NCBI GenBank assembly: GCA_014859465.1
Contig: JACUUF010000008.1
Coordinates: 1-58,438 of the forward strand
DNA length: 58,438 nucleotides
Direction of reading: 5' to 3'
Source: Methyloprofundus sp.
GTDB taxonomy: Bacteria; Pseudomonadota; Gammaproteobacteria; Methylococcales; Methylomonadaceae
The notes under the pieces were generated by a model, which saw only the letters and a program-made list of their open reading frames with translations, was not told where the DNA came from and searched no databases. Position 1 is the first letter of the stretch. The number at the start of each line of letters is the position of its first letter. This document shows, piece by piece, positions 16,453 through 24,926 of this stretch. The position numbers were made by a program, and so were the translations under genes.

Positions 16453-18771
16453 TCAGCTAGTTGGCCCATTCACATCTTCTGGGTCGCCTTCATAAGGCGT
16501 TGCATATTTGCAGTCTTTTTGTGGACAAACCTTTTCTGGGCCATGACGTTTGGTCGTTTTTAAGGTCAAAATAGGCCAGTCACACGCAGGGCAAGGTTCC
16601 TTGACTGGGACATTCCAGAGCGCATAATCGCATTTTGGGTAGTCTGAGCAAGAGTAGAAAACCTTACCGAAACGTGATTTACGTTTTAAAATGCTGCCTT
16701 TTTTACATTTTGGGCATGCTACGCCGGTATCAAGTGGCTTCTCTAAAGGCTCGATATGTTTGCATTTTGGATAGGCACTACAGCCGATAAATTTTCCGTA
16801 CTTCCCTGTTTTAAGCACCAAGTCAGATGCACAGCTCGGACATTTGCGATCAGGAATAACTTCCGGCACATTGGCTTCTGTGCCATCATCATTCAAATTA
16901 CGTGTGTAAGAGCAAGTCGGGTAATCGGTGCAGCCGATAAAGCGACCATTACGACCTAAGCGTATTGATAGTTGTTTGCCGCATTCAGGGCATTGTTCTT
17001 CAATGGCTTCTTGGGTAACATCTTTACGTTGTACGGATTCTTCTTTGTCATGAATAAGTGCGGTAAAAGGTTTCCAAAAGGCATGCATTAATGGAATCCA
17101 TGCTTTTTCTCCGCGCGAAACAGCATCTAAATCATCTTCTAAATTAGCGGTAAAATTATAATCGACATATTTTGTGAAATGCTCGGTCAGAAATTTGGTA
17201 ACAATACGCCCGACATCGGTAGGATGGAAGCGTTTAGTTTCTAGGGTTACATATTCACGATTTTGCAAAGTGGAAATAATCGATGCGTAGGTAGAAGGGC
17301 GACCAATGCCGTGTTCTTCTAATGATTTGACTAAGCTTGCTTCGCTATAGCGGGGTGGAGGCTCGGTGAAATGCTGATTAGTGACGATATCTTCTAAAGG
17401 AATGGATTCTCCTTCTTGCATAGGGGGTAAGAAAGTCTCTTTTTCATCGCCTTCTTTGCTGTCATCTACACTTTCTAAATACACCGCCATAAATCCAGGT
17501 TTGGCAATCACTGAACCTGTTGCACGGAAAATATGTAGCTCACTGCCGCACTGTAAATCCACTGAGACCGTGTTGATAGTCGCGTGGATCATTTGGCAGG
17601 CAATCGTGCGCTTCCAGATTAGGTCATATAATTTGAATTGATCGCTACTTAGAAAAGTTTTTAAACTAGCCGGAGTTTGCTGGGCGAGCGTGGGGCGAAT
17701 AGCCTCATGTGCTTCTTGGGCATTTTTAGATTTTGTTTTAAATGAGCGCGGTTCTTTAGGTATTTGGTCGGCACCGTATTTATCAGTAATTAAGGCGCGA
17801 ATATTTTCTAGTGCTTCTGCGGCTAAATTTACCGAGTCAGTACGCATATAGGTAATTAAACCTGCTGCTTCGCCGCCGCCAATGTCCATTCCTTCATAAA
17901 GTTGCTGTGCAACCATCATGGTACGTTTAGTGGTAAAGCCTAATTTACGCGCCGCCTCTTGCTGTAAAGTTGAGGTAATAAAGGGTGGGGCAGGGTTACG
18001 TTTGCGCTGTTTTTTCTCTAGTTTGGTAACGAGTAAACTGCCATCGGCTGCCGCAAGTAAGGTTTGTTTTGCGGTTTGTGCGGTTGCATCGTTCTCAATA
18101 CTAAATTGGTTGAGTTTTTCGCCATTATAATGGATTAATTTGGCTTTAAATGCTTGCTTTTCTTGAGTTAATTTTGCTGTTATTGTCCAGTATTCGCGCG
18201 TTTTAAACGCTTCAATTTCCAGCTCACGCTCAACAATCATGCGTAACGCAGGGCTTTGTACGCGGCCTGCTGATAGGCCACGGCGAATTTTTTTCCACAA
18301 TAGCGGCGATAAATTAAAACCGACTAGATAATCTAAGGCTCTACGCGCTTGTTGAGCATCAACTAGATTGGTCGCAATTTCACCGGGATTTTCTATCGCA
18401 TGAGTAACGGCTTTTTTGGTGATTTCATGGAATACGACACGGTGTACCGTTTTATCTTTAAGCAATTTTTTGGCTTTAAGCATTTCCAGTAGGTGCCATG
18501 AAATGGCTTCTCCCTCTCTATCGGGATCGGTTGCGAGATAAAGTGTGTCGGCACCTTTGAGTGCTTTAGTAATGGCTTGTACATGACGCTGATTGCGTTC
18601 TTGTACTTGATATTTCATCGCGAAGTCATTGTCCGGATCAACCGCACCTTCTTTGGGGATTAGGTCGCGTAAATGCCCATAAGAGGCGAGGACTTGAAAA
18701 TCTTTACCTAGATATTTCTCTATGGTCTTGGATTTTGCCGGTGATTCTACGATGATTAAGTTTTTACTCAT
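16453..18771 (-). CDS. topA: DNA topoisomerase I
   Basis: 772 residues (E. coli 865). TOPRIM domain at the start (LIIVESPAKSKTIEKYLG, ATDPDREGEAISWHL), active-site region ITYMRTDSVNL near residue 325 with the catalytic tyrosine, and RGLSAGRVQSPALR. The C-terminus has four zinc ribbons: CPECGKQL, CPSCASDL, CPKCKKGS and CPACDW...CPQKDC. It relaxes negative supercoils through a covalent 5'-phosphotyrosine intermediate. smg, dprA and a LysM gene lie upstream on the same strand with short gaps, a common conserved order. Confidence 0.96.
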   Translation of the reverse strand: MSKNLIIVESPAKSKTIEKYLGKDFQVLASYGHLRDLIPKEGAVDPDNDFAMKYQVQERNQRHVQAITKALKGADTLYLATDPDREGEAISWHLLEMLKAKKLLKDKTVHRVVFHEITKKAVTHAIENPGEIATNLVDAQQARRALDYLVGFNLSPLLWKKIRRGLSAGRVQSPALRMIVERELEIEAFKTREYWTITAKLTQEKQAFKAKLIHYNGEKLNQFSIENDATAQTAKQTLLAAADGSLLVTKLEKKQRKRNPAPPFITSTLQQEAARKLGFTTKRTMMVAQQLYEGMDIGGGEAAGLITYMRTDSVNLAAEALENIRALITDKYGADQIPKEPRSFKTKSKNAQEAHEAIRPTLAQQTPASLKTFLSSDQFKLYDLIWKRTIACQMIHATINTVSVDLQCGSELHIFRATGSVIAKPGFMAVYLESVDDSKEGDEKETFLPPMQEGESIPLEDIVTNQHFTEPPPRYSEASLVKSLEEHGIGRPSTYASIISTLQNREYVTLETKRFHPTDVGRIVTKFLTEHFTKYVDYNFTANLEDDLDAVSRGEKAWIPLMHAFWKPFTALIHDKEESVQRKDVTQEAIEEQCPECGKQLSIRLGRNGRFIGCTDYPTCSYTRNLNDDGTEANVPEVIPDRKCPSCASDLVLKTGKYGKFIGCSAYPKCKHIEPLEKPLDTGVACPKCKKGSILKRKSRFGKVFYSCSDYPKCDYALWNVPVKEPCPACDWPILTLKTTKRHGPEKVCPQKDCKYATPYEGDPEDVNGPTS

Positions 18772-18789
18772 GCTCAGGATTAACTAATA

Positions 18790-19257
18790 TTAATTTAAAA
18801 AAGCTGATTCTTCTTGATAGATGATATTTTCCATGTGAGCAATGGCAAGCTCTTCATCGGGTTGGTTTAATAATACGATTAAGCTAATCCATTGAATTTT
18901 TTCTATGGAAACTTGATCGCTCTCGATCGCCATAGCACGGTCAATAACGAGTTCTCGCGTGATCGGAGTAAGAATATCTAAGCGCTGTAAAAAGTAAATA
19001 AAGTCGCGGCATTGTACATCGAGCTTTTGATTTTCTTCTGCACAAAAGACGCGGAAATTTTTATTGGATTTGAACATTGGCTCTTCTTGCTGCGCGAGCG
19101 TATCTAGCCATTCAAATGCTCGGATTATGTTCTTTGAATTAAAGCCAGCTGCCTTAAGTTCAGTTTTTAATGTATCTGTGTCCGCGTCGATGTCCATGTC
19201 ACTATCCATATAATTTTCAAACAGATAGATCAGTACATCAAAGATATCTTCATTCAT
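18790..19257 (-). CDS. smg: Smg family protein (DUF494)
   Basis: 155 residues matching the Smg/DUF494 family: MNEDIFDVLIYLFENYMDSD, AFEWLDTLA, NFRVFCAEENQKLDVQCRDF and the last third VIDRAMAIESDQVSIEKIQWI. Biochemical role is unknown; the gene is habitually found beside dprA and topA, as here. It is separated by 18 bp from topA downstream and 27 bp from dprA upstream, so all three are probably one transcript. Confidence 0.92.
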   Translation of the reverse strand: MNEDIFDVLIYLFENYMDSDMDIDADTDTLKTELKAAGFNSKNIIRAFEWLDTLAQQEEPMFKSNKNFRVFCAEENQKLDVQCRDFIYFLQRLDILTPITRELVIDRAMAIESDQVSIEKIQWISLIVLLNQPDEELAIAHMENIIYQEESAFLN

Positions 19258-19284
19258 TAAGGGGCCTATTCGTGGGCTTTTAAC

Positions 19285-20346
19285 TTATTTAATTCGCGTG
19301 AAACTACCGCCATTCATGGAACTAATATACCCTTGTATTTCTAACATGAGCAAGTGTGACGCGATATTTTCTACTGAAAAACCTGTTTCAGTCACCAGTC
19401 GATCTATTGATGTGGGGCTATATTGAATGTAATTCAATAGTTTTTGTTGTTCAGGGTCTAGTGCGGATTTGGCGCTTATAGGTGATGTGTTTACTTGTGT
19501 TGTTGGTGTTTGAAATAGGTGGGCTAGTTCTTCTAAGATGTCTTGTGTGGTTTCCACTAGTTTGGCACCTTCACGAATAAGGGCGTTGCAGCCGCGTGCT
19601 AGCGGGTTGTAGATGGAGCCAGGGATGGCAAAAACTTCGCGATTTTGTTCTAGCGCCATACGCGCTGTGATTAATGAGCCGCTTTGCTTGGCTGCTTCGA
19701 CCACGAGTAAGCCGATGCATAAACCGCTGATAATCCGGTTACGGCGCGGGAAATGGTTCGCTTTTGCGCTGGTTCCTGGAGGGAATTCTGAAATAAGGAC
19801 GCCATTATTGACAATGTCGGTAGCGAGCTGTTTATGGGTGGCTGGGTAAACCCGATCTAAGCCTGTACCGGTAACGGCAATGGTTTTTCCATGAGCAGCT
19901 AAGGCTCCGCGATGACTCGCTGCATCTATACCTAGCGCTAAGCCGCTGGTAATGGTGAAGCCGGCGGTGCTTAAGCTGTGCGCAAAATCGGTTGCTATTT
20001 GTATGCCAGAGCTTGATGGATTACGACTGCCGACTATGGCTATTTGTGGGAAATGAATCAAATCTATGTCGCCACGCGCAAATAGTATCGGTGGCGGGTC
20101 AGGAATTTCTTTTAGCTGTGCCGGGTAATCAGAATCTAAAAATAATAAGATGTGATTGTCAGGTTGCTCTAGCCAGGCTAAGTCCTGTTCTACGGTTCGC
20201 CAGTCAGGTTTTTTTATGGCGTCTATGCTGTTATCGCGCAAGCCTAATTTTAGTAAGGTGGCACGCGACTCAGAAAATACTTGTTCAGGTGTATAGTAAT
20301 CTAAGCATTTTAAAAAAGTTTTACTGCCTACGCCTGGCGTACGCAA
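19285..20346 (-). CDS. dprA: DNA processing protein DprA
   Basis: About 353 residues. The Rossmann-like core of DprA is present: LKEIPDPPPILFARGD, IAIVGSRNPSSSG, TSGLALGIDAASHRGAL, GTGLDRVYPATHKQL, LISEFPPGT and FPRRNRIISGL. A winged helix closes the protein. It loads RecA on incoming single-stranded DNA during transformation. The start is odd: the TTG at 20346 begins inside the conserved FWLALLRTPGVG segment, and the frame stays open upstream (DSAIKFWLALL), back into the end of the LysM gene, without ATG or GTG. A CTG at 20403, overlapping the LysM stop, is one candidate start. Confidence 0.92.
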   Translation of the reverse strand: MRTPGVGSKTFLKCLDYYTPEQVFSESRATLLKLGLRDNSIDAIKKPDWRTVEQDLAWLEQPDNHILLFLDSDYPAQLKEIPDPPPILFARGDIDLIHFPQIAIVGSRNPSSSGIQIATDFAHSLSTAGFTITSGLALGIDAASHRGALAAHGKTIAVTGTGLDRVYPATHKQLATDIVNNGVLISEFPPGTSAKANHFPRRNRIISGLCIGLLVVEAAKQSGSLITARMALEQNREVFAIPGSIYNPLARGCNALIREGAKLVETTQDILEELAHLFQTPTTQVNTSPISAKSALDPEQQKLLNYIQYSPTSIDRLVTETGFSVENIASHLLMLEIQGYISSMNGGSFTRIK

Positions 20347-20392
20347 AAGCGCAAGCCAGAATTTAATTGCGCTATCCGTAGGGTCTGAAGTA

Positions 20393-21433
20393 TTATTTTT
20401 CAGGTGTTTGTACCATATCTAAAACGCGAATGTTTTTTGAGGCATGCATAACAAGTCCGTAGCTCACCCGCTCAAAGGTGCGAAACACCAAGACGATGCC
20501 GGCTTCTTGGTCAGGAAGTTTGACTCGTTCATTTTTGTTTTTATGAAAAGGGTCGGTGACCACTTTGCCTTTTTGTATAATGCTGAGTAAATGGCCTTGT
20601 TTTAGGCCATCTTGTTTGCCTTTGCTGAGTACAATAACATCGTATTGGCCAATTTCTTGAACGCCATTAAAGACGCTGATAATAGAGCCCTTAATAAAAT
20701 CAGCCGGTGGTGTAGGGAAGAAGTTGAAGGCAACTTCCTGCTCTGAGGTCGGCATAAGTCGATCGCCACGACGTACTTCTTTTTCTGTATTTGTTATACG
20801 CAGTGTTGCTGGATCGCCAAGCTCGAGAATGACATTGTCGGCGATATATTCGGCTTCATAACCTAAAATCTCATTGTTGTCAGGGTCAGTATAAGTTTCA
20901 CCTGGGCGGTAAGTGGTGTAGGCCAGATACTCAGGTTTTAAAATAGAACGTACGTAAATTTGATCACCTTCTGCAGCAATAATATGTTCGCCGGAAAAGT
21001 CGACAATATAAGGTGCATCGGCTAATTCATGTTTGCTGACGACTTTGGGTGATGTTAGAAAAGGCGCAATCGCTTCGATAGGAATCATGGCTATAGCTTG
21101 ATCAGCATCATTGGCGCGAATATGTGGATAAAGCATACGCTCGTCACTTGTTGGGCTGTTAACGCAGAGCTTGGCTTGGCCCTCAATAAAACAAAGTGTA
21201 ATGACATCACCTGGATAAATTAGGTGTGGGTTTTTAATTTGCCCGTTGTGGTGCCAGATATTAGGCCATTGCCAAGGGTCTTGTAAGAACTTTGCAGAGA
21301 GGTCCCATAGTGTGTCACCTTTAACCACAACATGACGGGTAGGGTGAGTAGGGTTTAGTTTAATAACATCAGCCCAACTTGATAGGCTTAATGTAAGGCC
21401 AAGAATAAGTCCTAGAATTGCTTTAGAAGCCAT
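20393..21433 (-). CDS. LysM-domain peptidoglycan-binding protein
   Basis: 346 residues. A signal peptide (about residues 1 to 21, ending SWA) precedes a LysM domain (VVVKGDTLWDLSAKFLQDPW ... HLIYPGDVITL, residues 34 to 80). The remaining 260 residues form the conserved region that usually accompanies this protein next to dprA. It is probably a periplasmic cell-wall-binding protein. It is divergent from def with a gap of about 150 bp, so both promoters must lie in 21434-21586. Confidence 0.9.
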   Translation of the reverse strand: MASKAILGLILGLTLSLSSWADVIKLNPTHPTRHVVVKGDTLWDLSAKFLQDPWQWPNIWHHNGQIKNPHLIYPGDVITLCFIEGQAKLCVNSPTSDERMLYPHIRANDADQAIAMIPIEAIAPFLTSPKVVSKHELADAPYIVDFSGEHIIAAEGDQIYVRSILKPEYLAYTTYRPGETYTDPDNNEILGYEAEYIADNVILELGDPATLRITNTEKEVRRGDRLMPTSEQEVAFNFFPTPPADFIKGSIISVFNGVQEIGQYDVIVLSKGKQDGLKQGHLLSIIQKGKVVTDPFHKNKNERVKLPDQEAGIVLVFRTFERVSYGLVMHASKNIRVLDMVQTPEK

Positions 21434-21586
21434 TATTTTATCCTGATCTAGCGTAATTTATAAAATGATTGCTGCTGTGAGCATTCATTTTCACAAAAAA
21501 TGAGCAACACTGAGCTTGCAAAGTATAAAGTTTAGATGATTTCGGATAGAATTCCAGTCATAAATAATTAAAGTGTGGAGTGTTTA

Positions 21587-22090
21587 GTGAGTATTTTGTC
21601 AATTCTCGAGTTTCCTGATCCTCGTTTACGTACCATAGCAAAGCCTGTTGAGGTGGTTGATAAGGCGCTTGGAAGCTTGGTTAATGATATGTTTGAAACC
21701 ATGTATGAAGCGCATGGCGTGGGTTTGGCTGCAACTCAAGTGAATATACATAAGCGTATTATTGTTATTGATATTAGTGAAGAAAAAGATCAACCGATTT
21801 GTTTAATTAATCCCGAGATTTTGGAGCAATTTGGTAAAGAAGAGTCTGATGAGGGATGTTTATCGGTGCCGGGTATTTTTGAGCCGGTTATGCGTGCCGA
21901 GACAATTAAAGTAAAAGCTTTAGATAAGCGCGGTGAATCTTTTGAGTTGCAAGCCGATGGTTTGCTGGCGGTGTGTATTCAGCATGAAATGGATCATTTG
22001 CAGGGTAAGTTATTCGTTGATTATTTGTCGTCCTTAAAGCGTCAAAGAATTAAAAAGAAAATGGAAAAAATGCATAAGAGAGAAAAATAA
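21587..22090 (+). CDS. def: Peptide deformylase
   Basis: About 167 residues. All three metal-site motifs are visible: [16 protein letters not shown] (cysteine ligand) and HEMDHLQG (two histidine ligands). It removes the N-formyl group from new proteins. I chose the GTG at 21587 because GGAG lies 6 bp upstream and the product then starts [14 protein letters not shown] like its relatives; a GTG at 21575 would add four residues. fmt follows after 4 bp, so the two are one operon. Confidence 0.95.
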   Translation: MSILSILEFPDPRLRTIAKPVEVVDKALGSLVNDMFETMYEAHGVGLAATQVNIHKRIIVIDISEEKDQPICLINPEILEQFGKEESDEGCLSVPGIFEPVMRAETIKVKALDKRGESFELQADGLLAVCIQHEMDHLQGKLFVDYLSSLKRQRIKKKMEKMHKREK

Positions 22091-22094
22091 CAAG

Positions 22095-23018
22095 ATGAAA
22101 ATTATTTTTGCGGGAACGCCTGAGTTTGCAGTGCCAGCATTACAAATGTTATTGAACTCTAAGCATGAGGTAGTTGCAGTTTATACACAGCCTGACCGAC
22201 CGGCAGGGCGTGGACGTAAGCTGCAGCCAGGGCCGGTGAAAGCCTTAGCTTTAAGTGCCGGGATTTCAGTATTTCAGCCAGAAAACTTAAAGGCAGAAGC
22301 GGATATTGAGCAGCTGAATGCTTTGGGTGCTGATTTGATGGTGGTGGTTGCTTATGGCTTGATTTTAAGTCAGCGTATTTTAGATATGCCTAAACTGGGT
22401 TGTATTAATATCCATGGTTCTTTATTGCCGCGCTGGCGTGGGGCTGCGCCGATTAATCGAGCGATTATGGCGGGTGATAAGGAGACTGGCGTCACTATTA
22501 TGAAGATGGTTAAGCAGTTGGATGCCGGTGATATGTTGCATAAAGCCGTATGTCCTATTGGCGCGCAAGAAACGGCGAGTGAGTTACATGATCGTATGAT
22601 GCTTATGGGAGCGGAAGGTTTGCGTGAAACTTTGGTTTTGCTGGAAGAAAATAGCTTGACTCCAGAAGTGCAAGATGAATCTTTGGTGACTTATGCGCAT
22701 AAGTTGGCAAAAAGTGAATCTGAGCTGGATTGGACGCGCTCAGCAAGTGAATTGGCCTTGCAAGTGCGCGGTCTCAACGCATGGCCGGTAGCGCAAACCC
22801 AATTAGATGATAAGGTTATGCGTGTGTGGCGTGCTGAAGCGCTTAATATTGAAACCCAGCTGGCTCCTGGCGTGATTTTGGATGATAGCAAACATATTGA
22901 TGTCGCTACGGGTAAGGGTGTGTTGCGTTTATTGGAAATTCAAATGCCGGGAAAAAAACGCATGCAGGTCGATGACTTTTTGCATGCTCATAAGGTCGCG
23001 GGCTTGCGCTTGGGCTAG
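22095..23018 (+). CDS. fmt: Methionyl-tRNA formyltransferase
   Basis: 307 residues. Formylates Met-tRNA(fMet) with 10-formyltetrahydrofolate. Motifs: IIFAGTPEFAVPALQ, the folate-binding and catalytic segment INIHGSLLPRWRGAAPINRA, and MKMVKQLDAGDML. C-terminal OB-like domain ends ALRLLEIQMPGKKRM-like (VLRLLEIQMPGKKRMQ). It is tightly coupled to def upstream, with rsmB 75 bp downstream. Confidence 0.96.
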   Translation: MKIIFAGTPEFAVPALQMLLNSKHEVVAVYTQPDRPAGRGRKLQPGPVKALALSAGISVFQPENLKAEADIEQLNALGADLMVVVAYGLILSQRILDMPKLGCINIHGSLLPRWRGAAPINRAIMAGDKETGVTIMKMVKQLDAGDMLHKAVCPIGAQETASELHDRMMLMGAEGLRETLVLLEENSLTPEVQDESLVTYAHKLAKSESELDWTRSASELALQVRGLNAWPVAQTQLDDKVMRVWRAEALNIETQLAPGVILDDSKHIDVATGKGVLRLLEIQMPGKKRMQVDDFLHAHKVAGLRLG

Positions 23019-23092
23019 AAATTAATGAAGCTAAAGCAGAATCTATGTGGCCGTTTGATGCCGTTTCTATAAAGTTTTAAAGGACAAATGAA

Positions 23093-24376
23093 TTGAATTC
23101 TCGATTAGTGGCGGCAAATATTATCGTCAAGGTATTGGCCGGAAAATCTTTGACTGCTGCGCTTGATGAGGCATGGTCGCAGGTTATTGATGTGCAGGAA
23201 CGGGCGTTTATTCAAGCTTTATGCTATGGCACGGTGCGTCATTATTATCGGCTGGAGTTTATTTTGAATCAGCTCGTTAATAAGCCGATTAAAGATAAAG
23301 ATGCCCAAATAAAAGCGCTGGCTTTGTTGGGTTTGTATCAGCTGAATTTTATGCGCGTCAAGGACCATGCTGCCGTGTCTGAAACGGTCGCGGTGATGCA
23401 GCAAAAGCAATGGGCTAAGTCATTGCTGAATGCTGTATTACGTCGCTATTTGCGTGAGCAGGATCAATTGGAGGCTTTGGCAGATAAGCATGTCGCTTAT
23501 GCACATCCTGACTGGATGATTAAAGCGATCAAAGCCGATTGGGGGGATGAGGCGAAGCACATTCTCTTAGCTAACAATCAACTGCCGCCGATGAGCTTGC
23601 GTGTCAATGCGCGTTTTTGTACGCGAGATGATTATCTGGCAATGCTCGCTGCCGAGGGTATTGAGGGCAGTGCTTTGGCTCACTCCAAACAAGGCATTCT
23701 ATTGGCTGAGCCGGTTGTGGTCGATAAATTGCCTAAATTTGCACAAGGTTGGCTGTCAGTTCAAGATGCAGCCGCACAATTGGCGGCGCAATTACTCGAT
23801 GCGCAGCAGGGCGAGCGTATTTTAGATATATGTGCAGCGCCGGGTGGTAAGACGGCGCATATTTTGGAGTTGCAGCCGGATTTAAAGCAATTGCTGGCTA
23901 TTGATATTGATGCGCAACGCTTGGCGCGTGTACAGGAAAATTTAACGCGTTTGCAGCTTAAAGCTGATTTGTTGGCGGCTGATGCCACTCAGCTTGATGA
24001 CTGGTGGGATGGTGTTGAATTTGATCGTATTTTGCTGGATGCACCGTGTTCGGCTTTGGGGGTTGTCAGGCGACATCCGGATATTAAGCTATTGCGTCGC
24101 GCTGAGGATATAGTTCAGTTGCAGGCTTTGCAGCAAGAAATTTTATCTGCCGCTTGGACTATGCTGGCTTCAGGAGGTGTCCTGCTCTATGCGACCTGTT
24201 CTATTTTAAAACAAGAAAATGAATCTCAGATTGAGCACTTTCTTAAGCAGCATAGTGATGCTCAAGCGTTAATTATAGAGGCTGATTGGGGTATTAAGCG
24301 TCCTTTTGGACGTCAGGTTTTTACCGGTAGCCAGTTTATGGATGGCTTTTATTATGCGCGCTTACAAAAAAAATAA
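23093..24376 (+). CDS. rsmB: 16S rRNA (cytosine-967-C5)-methyltransferase
   Basis: 427 residues. N-terminal NusB-like RNA-binding domain (QERAFIQALCYGTVRHY), then a SAM-dependent domain with ILDICAAPGGKTAHIL, the DAPCSALGVVRRHPDIK motif and the catalytic YATCSI. It makes m5C967 in 16S rRNA. The start is a TTG at 23093 following AAAGGACAAATGAA; the ATG at 23088 is out of frame. The 3' end overlaps the next gene by 23 bp. Confidence 0.95.
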   Translation: MNSRLVAANIIVKVLAGKSLTAALDEAWSQVIDVQERAFIQALCYGTVRHYYRLEFILNQLVNKPIKDKDAQIKALALLGLYQLNFMRVKDHAAVSETVAVMQQKQWAKSLLNAVLRRYLREQDQLEALADKHVAYAHPDWMIKAIKADWGDEAKHILLANNQLPPMSLRVNARFCTRDDYLAMLAAEGIEGSALAHSKQGILLAEPVVVDKLPKFAQGWLSVQDAAAQLAAQLLDAQQGERILDICAAPGGKTAHILELQPDLKQLLAIDIDAQRLARVQENLTRLQLKADLLAADATQLDDWWDGVEFDRILLDAPCSALGVVRRHPDIKLLRRAEDIVQLQALQQEILSAAWTMLASGGVLLYATCSILKQENESQIEHFLKQHSDAQALIIEADWGIKRPFGRQVFTGSQFMDGFYYARLQKK

Positions 24377-24926
24377 AGCGCTACTGCTAACTTTGTTGCT
24401 ATTGCTTTGCGCTTTGTCAGGCTATAGCTATGCTGATGATCGCTTTGTGCACATCGCACAAGCACAATTAACTTTAGCTGAAAATACAGCGCAATTGCGT
24501 GCTGATGTGGTTTTTCAATTAAGTCGTAGCGCTGAGGAGGCTTTGCATAGCGGTATCGCTTTGCATTGGGATGTTGCGGTTGAGCTTAAGCAAGTGCGCT
24601 GGGGCGGGTTATGGCAGAATGTTTTGTTTTCTGAGGTGCGGCGCTACCGTTTGGCTTATTATACTTTGTTGAATAATTATCGCGTTAAAGATGAAAAAAA
24701 AGCGGGAGAGGTTAAGCGCTTCTCTAGTCTGCTGGAGGCATTGGCTTATATGGGGCAGATTACCTACGATGATGTACCTATAGTTGGCTATGACCCTAAG
24801 TTATGTGTCGGCGCTGTGTTAAATGTTTCTTTTGATAAGGAGATGCTACCTGCGCCTCTGCGGCCTATTGCTTATTTTGACTCGGAATGGGATTTGTCGG
24901 CGACTAAGAGGTTGTGGTGCGAATAA
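24354..24926 (+). CDS. DUF4390 domain-containing exported protein
   Basis: About 190 residues. The ATG at 24354 lies inside the end of rsmB and leads directly into a signal peptide (KALLLTLLLLLCALSGYSYA), so it is preferred over an upstream ATG at 24306. Mature part FVHIAQAQLTLAENTAQLRA, then ALHSGIALHWDVAVEL and YRLAYYTLLNNYRVK matches DUF4390, which I know as the constant neighbour of ntrY in gamma- and betaproteobacteria. The function is unknown, but position and coupling (12-bp overlap with ntrY) suggest a periplasmic partner of the sensor kinase. Confidence 0.88.
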   Translation: MRAYKKNKALLLTLLLLLCALSGYSYADDRFVHIAQAQLTLAENTAQLRADVVFQLSRSAEEALHSGIALHWDVAVELKQVRWGGLWQNVLFSEVRRYRLAYYTLLNNYRVKDEKKAGEVKRFSSLLEALAYMGQITYDDVPIVGYDPKLCVGAVLNVSFDKEMLPAPLRPIAYFDSEWDLSATKRLWCE

